The position numbers and the translations under genes were made by a program. Below are positions 5,936-11,119 of a DNA stretch of 11,119 bases, one piece after another; the first letter of the stretch is position 1, and each line of letters begins with the position of its first letter. This DNA comes from JAWXVD01 sp044425705 (GTDB lineage Bacteria > Bacillota > Clostridia > Lachnospirales > Lachnospiraceae): NCBI GenBank assembly GCA_044425705.1, contig JAWXVD010000111.1, positions 1-11,119 of the forward strand, read 5' to 3'. The notes under the pieces were generated by a model. That model saw nothing but the letters and a program-made list of their open reading frames with translations. It searched no databases and was not told the DNA's origin.

Positions 5936-7120
5936 CTAATCCGCCTCTTGTATTTTTTCCTCTTCTGTTTCCTCTTGCACGCTTATTATTTCTTGATTTC
6001 TATGTTTCACGTCATCTCTTATTAACATATACGCTGTAGAAAATAACGGAATAAAGGATAACATACCGACAATTCCGAATAAGCTACCGCCTACACTTAC
6101 AGCCATTAACACCCAAATGGAAGGCAAGCCAACTGAGCTTCCTACCACACGAGGGTACACGATATTTCCCTCTACCTGCTGTAACACTAAAAAGATAACC
6201 ACAAACCAAAGTGCTTTCATAGGGTCGTCAACTAAGATAAAAAATGCTCCTAAAAAACATCCTAGAAATGCTCCTAGCAACGGAATTAATGCAGTAAATG
6301 CAATCAACACACCAACTAAAATAACATATGGCATTCCTGCGATAGACATGACTAGCACAAACATACACCCTAAAATAACCGCTTCTAAACACTGCCCTGT
6401 AATAAAATTAGTAAAATTTTTATGCAATAAATGCAAAACATGCAATGTTCCTCTACCCATTTTAGTTGGTAGGTAAGTTTTTATAAGCTTTTGCCCTTGA
6501 CCTTCTAATGTTTCCTTTTTTGCTAACACATAAATAGAAAATATAAAAGCAATTAATCCATTTGTTAAGGCACCAAAAATACTACTTGCAACACTCATGG
6601 TCGATGATAATAAGCTAGTAATTCCACTTTTCAAAAAATTAGTTCCTGTACTAATAATATTATCCCAATTAAATTGTCCCAATTCTATCGTATTTAATTG
6701 TTTCAATATTTCAGGATTATTAGCAAATACATCATCTAAATATAAAATCAATTCTTGAAAGAAAATCGGAATTTGCACCCCTAATTGTGTAATTGTAGTA
6801 ATCAACTGGGGAATAACCATAATCACTACAAACACCATAATAAAAGCTACCAGTAAAATTGAAAGCAAAATACTGAGAGGTCTACTGACTTTTTTTACTT
6901 TTTCCGATTTAAACTTAGAAAATAATCGCTTTTCAAACATATTCATAGGAATATTAAGCACAAAAGCCATGGCTCCACCTATGATAAAAGGTTGAAAAAT
7001 ACCTAATCCACTAAGTATTCCATTCCAAATTTCTTGTATATTCACTACTACCAGAAATGTAATAGCTATAAATATAATAATTCTCCTTATTTCTTTCATG
7101 GTCCAATTTGTTTTTTCCAT
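5936..7120 (-). CDS. AI-2E family transporter
   Basis: 394-residue polytopic membrane protein of the AI-2E (YdgG/YhhT/TqsA) family. Predicted membrane segments lie at roughly 12-28, 40-58, 82-104, 180-200, 242-262, 266-296, 302-315 and 335-365. The long loop between segments 3 and 4 (105-175) and the C-terminal signature EGNIVYPRVVGSSVGLP (317-333) are typical. The acidic tail EETEEEKIQEAD is probably cytoplasmic. Despite the family name, members include sodium/proton antiporters and exporters of unknown substrate, so autoinducer-2 export should not be assumed. The ATG has GGAG 5 nt upstream, and the ribosome site lies directly beside the truncated repeat unit at 7145-7199. No clear promoter separates it from argS; it may be read from upstream. 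The zinc-ribbon gene begins 91 nt downstream. Confidence 0.9.
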   Translation of the reverse strand: MEKTNWTMKEIRRIIIFIAITFLVVVNIQEIWNGILSGLGIFQPFIIGGAMAFVLNIPMNMFEKRLFSKFKSEKVKKVSRPLSILLSILLVAFIMVFVVIMVIPQLITTITQLGVQIPIFFQELILYLDDVFANNPEILKQLNTIELGQFNWDNIISTGTNFLKSGITSLLSSTMSVASSIFGALTNGLIAFIFSIYVLAKKETLEGQGQKLIKTYLPTKMGRGTLHVLHLLHKNFTNFITGQCLEAVILGCMFVLVMSIAGMPYVILVGVLIAFTALIPLLGAFLGCFLGAFFILVDDPMKALWFVVIFLVLQQVEGNIVYPRVVGSSVGLPSIWVLMAVSVGGSLFGIVGMLSFIPLFSTAYMLIRDDVKHRNQEIISVQEETEEEKIQEAD

Positions 7121-7144
7121 GCAATCTCCATTTCTTTTTTATTA

Positions 7145-7199
7145 CAACTTTGGCTCGAAGGAACAAATTGCCGTGTGAAAATCCCTGATTTTCACTCTA
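7145..7199 (-). repeat. Truncated copy (B) of the 81-nt two-hairpin repeat
   Basis: 55 nt matching the upstream-tandem copy A at an offset of exactly 81 nt. The first hairpin is present (GTGAAAATC, AGG, GATTTTCAC on the minus strand). The element stops inside the loop of the second hairpin, keeping only one arm (ACTTTGGC at 7147-7154). Three differences from copy A fall in the constant part. The AI-2E gene's ribosome site follows immediately. Confidence 0.88.
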
Positions 7200-7280
7200 A
7201 TATCCATCACTTGGCCAAAGTCTGGCAACTTTGGCTCGAAGAGACAAATTGCTGTGTGAAAATCCATGATTTTCACACTA
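7200..7280 (-). repeat. Full copy (A) of the 81-nt two-hairpin repeat, abutting argS
   Basis: Read on the minus strand it starts at the argS stop codon. Hairpin 1 (7278-7254) has the 11-bp stem GTGTGAAAATC/GATTTTCACAC with loop ATG. A linker follows, then hairpin 2 (7235-7214; GCCAAAGT, 6-nt loop, ACTTTGGC), then a tail ending ATAT. The 54-nt part 7200-7253 is identical to 9821-9874 in copy C. Confidence 0.92.
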
Positions 7281-9044
7281 CATACGTTCTGGTGCTTCAA
7301 ATCCCAATAAGTCAATACATGTTTCTAAAATATCACAACAAATCACTAATAGTGCAATCCAACTTGCTTGTTTCTCTTTATCTGTTTCTACAATAATTTT
7401 CGTTTCGTGGTAAAAACGATTAAATGCATTTGCCAAATCATAAATATAAGCACAGATTCTATGCGGTGCTGTTTCTTCAAATGCACCTTCTATTGTAGTA
7501 TTAAATTTTGCCACTTCCATTTCTAAGGCTTTTTCTACCGCACTAGATGCTTCCAGCATAGTTACCTTAGATAAATCCCCACCTAATTCCTTATATTTAC
7601 TCAAAATCGATTTGATACGAACAGTTGTATATAAAATATATGGTCCTGTATCTCCTTCAAAAGAAGTAAATCTATCCACATCAAACACGTAATCTTTTGA
7701 TGCTTGGTTTGATAAATCTCCATATTTAATGGCAGAAAGTGCTACTATTTTAGCTGTTTCTCTGGCTTCTGCTTCTTCTACTTCACGATTATCTGTGATT
7801 TTTTTATACATTTCCTCGTTGATATCTGCAATCAAGTTTTCTAAACGCATGACACCACCAGATCTTGTTTTAAACGGTTTTCCATCAGAACCATTCATAG
7901 TACCAAATCCTAAGAATTTCAACTTAGTATCCTCTTCTACAAGTCCCGTTTTTCTTGCACAACGGAACACTTGATCAAAGTATAAATCTTGACGTTTATC
8001 TACTACATATACAATATCATCAGGCTTGATTTCTTTCATACGAACCATAATTGTTGCCAAATCTGTTGTATTATAAAGAGAAGCGCCATCTGATTTTAAA
8101 ATCATACATGGTGGAATTTCTTTTGTATCCGTTTCTTCCTTTACATCTACTACGAGGGCACCTTCACTAATATAAGCATGACCGCCTGCTTTTAAAAAGT
8201 CTACCATTTCAGGAATCACATCATGTACATCTGATTCCCCATTCCACAAATCAAAATCAACTTTTAAATTAGCATAGTTTTTCTTTAAATCAGTAACCGA
8301 CACTGCTATAATATGATTCCAAAGTGCACGATATCCTCTTACTCCAGATTGCAATTTAAATGTTGCTTCCATAGCCGCTTCTTTGAATGCTGGATCTTCT
8401 TTTGATTTTCCACTTGCTGTTGGGTAAATTTCTTCTAACTGAGAAATTGTAAAAGGTGCTTCTACCGGATACTCTCCTGTAAAACTTTCATCAAAATAGG
8501 GAAGCTCTGGTTGTCTTAGTTTTAATTCTGTAATAATCAAACCCATTTGCAAGCCCCAATCTCCTAAATGAATATCACCAATCACCTTATGTCCTGCATA
8601 TCTAGCAATTCTTTTAACACTTTCCCCAATCACTGCCGAACGAAGATGCCCTACATGAAGTGGTTTTGCTACATTTGGTCCGCCGTAATCAATGACGATT
8701 TTTTTTTCTTTTTCTGGTGCTTCCAAACCAAATTTATCGCTAGTTTTCATTCCTTCTAAATACGAAAGAAGAAATTCCTCCGTAATTCGTAAATTCAAAA
8801 ATCCTGGTGGTGCTACACACACTTCCGAAAATACCTTGCTCTCTTTTAATTGTTCTGCCACATCATTAGCAATCATAAGCGGTGCTTTTTTATATTGTTT
8901 TGCCAATGCCATAGCACCATTACATTGATATTCACATAAATCAGGACGATTAGAAATTGTCACTCTACCTCTTTCTCCATCATATCCTGCTGCCTCAAAT
9001 CCTTTTTGCATTTCCTCTGAAATTAAATCTAAAATCTTTTTCAT
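7278..9044 (-). CDS. argS: Arginyl-tRNA synthetase
   Basis: 588-residue class-I aminoacyl-tRNA synthetase that charges tRNA-Arg in the cytosol. The N-terminal arginyl-specific add-on domain (about 1-95) ends in the typical APPGFLNLRI. The HIGH-type signature is PLHVGHLRSAVIG, with HVGH at 130-133. It continues with GDIHLGDWGLQMG, and later ASLYNTTDLATI and DKRQDLYFDQVF. The C-terminal helical anticodon-binding domain ends LLGFEAPERM, a normal end for the family. No KMSK motif is evident; the equivalent loop is GSDGKPFKTRSGG, as in many ArgRS. The ATG at 9044 has AAGGAA upstream. The TAG stop is shared with the outer edge of repeat copy A. queH lies 94 nt upstream and may be co-transcribed, since no strong promoter or T-box is visible between them. 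Confidence 0.97.
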   Translation of the reverse strand: MKKILDLISEEMQKGFEAAGYDGERGRVTISNRPDLCEYQCNGAMALAKQYKKAPLMIANDVAEQLKESKVFSEVCVAPPGFLNLRITEEFLLSYLEGMKTSDKFGLEAPEKEKKIVIDYGGPNVAKPLHVGHLRSAVIGESVKRIARYAGHKVIGDIHLGDWGLQMGLIITELKLRQPELPYFDESFTGEYPVEAPFTISQLEEIYPTASGKSKEDPAFKEAAMEATFKLQSGVRGYRALWNHIIAVSVTDLKKNYANLKVDFDLWNGESDVHDVIPEMVDFLKAGGHAYISEGALVVDVKEETDTKEIPPCMILKSDGASLYNTTDLATIMVRMKEIKPDDIVYVVDKRQDLYFDQVFRCARKTGLVEEDTKLKFLGFGTMNGSDGKPFKTRSGGVMRLENLIADINEEMYKKITDNREVEEAEARETAKIVALSAIKYGDLSNQASKDYVFDVDRFTSFEGDTGPYILYTTVRIKSILSKYKELGGDLSKVTMLEASSAVEKALEMEVAKFNTTIEGAFEETAPHRICAYIYDLANAFNRFYHETKIIVETDKEKQASWIALLVICCDILETCIDLLGFEAPERM

Positions 9045-9138
9045 TTTCCTTATGTTCCTTTCAAGTCGCTTCTACTTACTCTAACTTTTATTTAAATATT
9101 TACACAAACCTCTTATTCTCACAGTTGATTTTTATTTT

Positions 9139-9795
9139 TCACTCTAGATTTTCTTTTATTTCCGCCTGTCTTTGCATCTTTGAATAAATACAACCACAGT
9201 AATCTTGCCTATATAAATCATGCTCTTTTGACAATTCTACAGAGCGCTTATATCCATTCTTCTTTTTAAAGTCTGATGATAAATATAATACCTTAAATTC
9301 TTCCTCTAGTACAGTACCTATTTGATTTAATTTATCTGCGTATTTCAATGGACTAATGGTTAATGTAGTCCCGAAATAATCCATTCCTAATTCCTTTGCT
9401 ATACTTGCCGATTCCCTTAACCTAATCTCATAGCAATAATAACACCGCTCTCCACCTTCTTGATCCTGCTCTCGCCCCTTTGCAATTTCAAAAAAACGCT
9501 CCGGCACATACTCTCCTTCAAGAAATGAAATTTGATATTCAGGCTTTTCTGCATTCATCTCTCCAATCAAACGCTTCTGTTCTTCCACCCTCTTCCTATA
9601 TTCCTCACGTTCCGTAATATTAGGATTAAAATAAAACACCGTCAAATCAAAAAACTCTCGTAAATACTCCATCACATAACTGCTACACGGTGCACAACAA
9701 CTATGTAACAAAACGCTCTTTCTATCATTCGGATTTTGTTCCTTAATAATACCTTCCAACACCCTCTGATAATTTACTTTGTTCTCTATTTTCAT
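9139..9795 (-). CDS. queH: Epoxyqueuosine reductase QueH
   Basis: 218 residues. QueH (formerly DUF208) carries out the last step of queuosine synthesis, reducing epoxyqueuosine in tRNA to queuosine, and is unrelated in sequence to QueG. The metal-binding cysteines are all visible: LLHSCCAPCSSYV (Cys33, Cys34, Cys37), GGERCYYCYEIRL (Cys118, Cys121) and DYCGCIYS (Cys200, Cys202). The family hallmark FKKKNGYKRSVELSKEHDLYRQ occupies the stretch before the last pair. The ATG at 9795 has GGAAG 7 nt upstream. It is adjacent to argS, so a small tRNA-function cluster is plausible. It is separated from the decayed fic locus by repeat copy C. Confidence 0.95.
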   Translation of the reverse strand: MKIENKVNYQRVLEGIIKEQNPNDRKSVLLHSCCAPCSSYVMEYLREFFDLTVFYFNPNITEREEYRKRVEEQKRLIGEMNAEKPEYQISFLEGEYVPERFFEIAKGREQDQEGGERCYYCYEIRLRESASIAKELGMDYFGTTLTISPLKYADKLNQIGTVLEEEFKVLYLSSDFKKKNGYKRSVELSKEHDLYRQDYCGCIYSKMQRQAEIKENLE

Positions 9796-9798
9796 ACC

Positions 9799-10047
9799 CT
9801 AACTTCCTTTATATATACTAATATCCATCACTTGGCCAAAGTCTGGCAACTTTGGCTCGAAGAGACAAATTGCTGGTTGAAAAATTTTATTTTTCAACCT
9901 AACACCTTTCTCTCTCACAAATTCTGTGATATCTTCTATTAAATATTCTTTTCCTAATGTATGCAAAGTATCATAACAAGAAATCACATAGTCATCAAGA
10001 ATTCCTGTACTATTTAGTATCAAGAATACCTTTATCAAATAGTTCAT
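9799..10047 (-). pseudogene. Chimeric remnant open frame ending in repeat copy C
   Basis: An 82-codon open frame that I do not recognise as an intact gene. Its ATG lies inside the fic-like fragment in another frame and has no ribosome site. The middle (GILDDYVISCYDTLHTLGKEY to about residue 49, positions 10005-9901) looks like real coding sequence. Residues 50-76 are translated repeat copy C (KLPDFGQVMDI). The stop at 9799 lies 3 nt before the queH start. A direct 9-nt repeat, ATTCTTGAT, occurs 25 nt apart in the two fragments. Joining the fragments at that repeat would put both in one frame, so the locus may be a single gene broken by a 25-nt duplication or a rearrangement. This is inference. 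Confidence 0.45.
9821..9901 (-). repeat. Full copy (C) of the 81-nt two-hairpin repeat
   Basis: Same length and orientation as copy A, with an identical 54-nt constant part (9821-9874). Hairpin 1 (9899-9875) has a different sequence, GGTTGAAAAAT/ATTTTTCAACC with loop AAA, but the same 11-bp stem and 3-nt loop. Hairpin 2 is at 9835-9856. It is fused in frame to an open reading frame that runs through it (ends at 9799). Confidence 0.92.
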
Positions 10048-10126
10048 GTGCTTTCATTTTACTAATTCGTTCTTCTGCAACAGCAAGTTCTGCTTCTGTT
10101 TTTAAACCTAATTTATTTTCTAACAT
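10010..10126 (-). pseudogene. N-terminal remnant of a Fic-family protein
   Basis: 38 codons starting MLENKLGLKTEAELA, then EERISKMKAHELFDKGILD, and ending at a TAG (10010-10012). This matches the N-terminal helix region of Fic/DOC proteins (typical wording ENKLGI..AELA..EE..SK.KA.ELF). Intact family members continue for about 150 more residues, with an HPFxxGNGR motif for AMP transfer. No such motif occurs here, so no catalytic product is possible. The ATG has only a partial ribosome site (AGGTTGTGAT). A good promoter (10152-10180) still precedes it, so the remnant is probably transcribed and could feed queH. Confidence 0.7.
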
Positions 10127-10151
10127 ATCTTATCACAACCTAATATTATCA

Positions 10152-10180
10152 AGCATAACATTCAATATTTTTAAAGTCAA
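10152..10180 (-). promoter_or_regulatory. Promoter upstream of the fic remnant
   Basis: On the minus strand TTGACT (10180-10175; 5 of 6), a 17-nt spacer and TATGCT (10157-10152; 4 of 6) with an extended TGn just upstream of the -10. Transcription would begin near 10145. It may now serve queH and argS downstream, because no other strong promoter is seen before queH. Confidence 0.65.
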
Positions 10181-10241
10181 TTATATATTTAGGTTTCATA
10201 AAAAAGCAAAATTGAAAAATGCGAAATGAATAAAAAAGCAA

Positions 10242-10271
10242 TAGACCTATATAAATAATGTATGCTATGAT
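10242..10271 (+). promoter_or_regulatory. Extended -10 promoter candidate facing the nitrogenase-like gene
   Basis: TAGACC (10242-10247; 4 of 6), an 18-nt spacer and TATGAT (10266-10271; 5 of 6) with TGn at 10263-10265. A transcript from here would run into the folded region 10285-10389 and then antisense into the 3' end of the nitrogenase-like gene. No intact plus-strand gene follows. Confidence 0.4.
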
Positions 10272-10320
10272 TGTTACGTTACCGCCCTATATCTGGCAGA
10301 TACTCGAATAAAGGCGATTA

Positions 10321-10367
10321 TATAAAAACAAGGCTCAGACCAAGCAATTAAGCAAGGTTTGAGCCTT
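10321..10367 (-). terminator. Intrinsic terminator of the nitrogenase-like gene
   Basis: On the minus strand AAGGCTCAAACC (10367-10356), 14-nt loop, GGTCTGAGCCTT (10341-10330). This is a 12-bp stem with one G-U pair, followed by GTTTTTATA. It lies 91 nt past the stop at 10458. On the plus strand the stem is followed by TGTGTTTATTT, so it may also stop rightward transcription. Outer bases GATTAT (10315-10320) and ATAATC nearby can extend the palindrome. The remaining gene-free stretch 10127-10457 otherwise holds only the two promoter candidates. Confidence 0.85.
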
Positions 10368-10457
10368 TGTGTTTATTTAGTTAGATAATCTTCGGTAGGA
10401 GTAAAAAGCCTTGTATCAAGCAAATGCTCATAACCTCAGATTTACTATTGATAGCAA

Positions 10458-11119
10458 TTATCTAGAGATTTCAGACAGTTCTTGCAAGCCTAACAGACTT
10501 CTATTCTGGTTTAAGCTTACTTTAACATTACTACCATCTGCAAATATTAAAAAGGTATCATCAGCGAAAACAATCATATCTCTAGCAGACTTAAATATCT
10601 CGATTTTTTCCTTCTCGCTCTTGATGTATCGAATACCATCTTGTTTTTTTATCTTATGTGTGCAGATAACATCTAAAATATTGCAACCTAGTTCTTCTAT
10701 ATATGCTTTCAAAGCAAGTGCTTTGTCATAGCTTGCTAAAATTAAAACATCACGATTTAATTTCTCTTTTTGCTCAGGTTTTGGCATTTCAAAACTTACT
10801 GAAATAGCACTTGCAATATCTGAAAGCCACCTATTTATTGCAGCTTCACCAATGGGTAATGCGTACACAAAAGGTGTTCCAAATCGCTCTTTTAAAATTT
10901 CGGCAGATTTCAATCCCTCATAACTTAGCACGATATTGACCTTTGCCTTTGACATAGTTTCGATTTTTGTAAGGCTTGTTTCAAAGGATAATACTGCATT
11001 TTTATGAAGTTTGAAATTGTCTGAAAGTAACTTTTCTATTTCTAAAACATCAGCCTTAGCGCTATGTTCCATAGCTGAAACACCTAAAATATTATAGCAA
11101 TTTTCTATATCAAATTGAC
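10458..11119 (-). CDS. Nitrogenase component 1-like oxidoreductase, C-terminal part
   Basis: 219 residues are visible; the frame stays open to the window edge. The ATG at 11072 is therefore probably internal, with 15 further codons (QFDIENCYNILGVSA) before it. Features of the NifD/NifK-like fold's last domain are present: KVNIVLSYEGLKSAEILKERFG, then TPFVYALPIGEAAINRWL, then a Rossmann-like half starting RDVLILASYDKALAL and a FADGSNVKVSL end. The cluster-binding Cys of the N-terminal domain would lie outside. Nitrogenase-like proteins in gut anaerobes usually do not fix nitrogen; relatives act in cofactor F430 synthesis or sulfur-compound reduction. Which applies cannot be told from this fragment. 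It is the last gene of its transcript, ending at the 10321-10367 terminator. Confidence 0.75.
   Translation of the reverse strand, partial: QFDIENCYNILGVSAMEHSAKADVLEIEKLLSDNFKLHKNAVLSFETSLTKIETMSKAKVNIVLSYEGLKSAEILKERFGTPFVYALPIGEAAINRWLSDIASAISVSFEMPKPEQKEKLNRDVLILASYDKALALKAYIEELGCNILDVICTHKIKKQDGIRYIKSEKEKIEIFKSARDMIVFADDTFLIFADGSNVKVSLNQNRSLLGLQELSEISR

Noticed and set aside
7200..7225. Outward promoter inside the repeat (TTGCCA to GATATT, 18-nt spacer) for the AI-2E gene
   Set aside because: The -35 lies inside hairpin 2 and the -10 matches only 4 of 6. It is absent from truncated copy B, which is nearest the gene.
7145..7280. CRISPR array
   Set aside because: Only 1.7 units of 81 nt, with no regular repeat-spacer structure and no cas genes.
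7034..7396. Plus-strand 120-codon open frame across the repeat array
   Set aside because: It overlaps the ends of two well-supported genes and its middle is translated repeat. There is no ribosome site or family match.
9045..9138. T-box or other riboswitch before argS
   Set aside because: The spacer is only 94 nt and AT-rich, with no T-box sequence, specifier stem or terminator.
10261..10312. Short plus-strand leader peptide MIVTLPPYIWQILE
   Set aside because: Its ATG lies inside the proposed -10 element and lacks a ribosome site, so a transcript from that promoter would not contain the start.
10411..10731. Plus-strand 106-codon open frame starting with TTG
   Set aside because: After about 16 codons it is antisense to the well-supported nitrogenase-like gene. 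Kept only as part of the orphan-leader idea.

Overview
The window is low-GC DNA from an endospore-forming Firmicute, most likely a gut-type anaerobe of the Clostridia (Lachnospiraceae-like). That placement is inference. It rests on AT-rich coding sequence with strong AGGAGG-type ribosome sites, a spore germination protease gene (gpr) divergent from rpsT, the zinc-ribbon/TPM-domain gene pair, and a nitrogenase-like oxidoreductase. No rRNA, tRNA, CRISPR array or transposase is visible. Every gene except rpsT is on the minus strand, so most operons read right to left.

Layout from left to right. (1) Positions 1-2225: a purine salvage and uptake unit, xpt -> BMP-family nucleoside-binding lipoprotein -> ABC ATPase (cut by the window edge). 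A sigma-A-type promoter precedes xpt, but no guanine riboswitch is visible. (2) 2226-2417: AT-rich spacer with a widely spaced 10-bp inverted repeat. (3) 2418-3951: gpr (minus) and rpsT (plus) diverge from a shared 190-bp region. rpsT has a near-consensus promoter, a bulged 13-bp leader hairpin and a UUG start. A bidirectional terminator follows. (4) 3974-5844: a perfect 19-bp hairpin, then a translationally coupled pair, a double zinc-ribbon membrane protein followed by a TPM-domain protein with a Gly-rich tail. (5) 5936-7120: an AI-2E family membrane protein. (6) 7145-9901: queH and argS, flanked on both sides by same-orientation copies of an 81-nt two-hairpin repeat. (7) 9902-10180: a decayed fic-like locus that still has a good promoter. 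(8) 10242-10457: a plus-strand promoter candidate, folded DNA and a strong terminator. (9) 10458-11119: the C-terminal part of a nitrogenase component-1-like protein running off the window.

The most unusual element is the 81-nt repeat. Two full copies share an identical 54-nt constant module, yet carry different 11-bp hairpins whose sequence differences are fully compensated on the opposite arm. A third, truncated copy lies in tandem with one of them. The next most interesting points are the structured rpsT leader with its UUG start, the fic remnant, and the uncharacterised nitrogenase-like gene.
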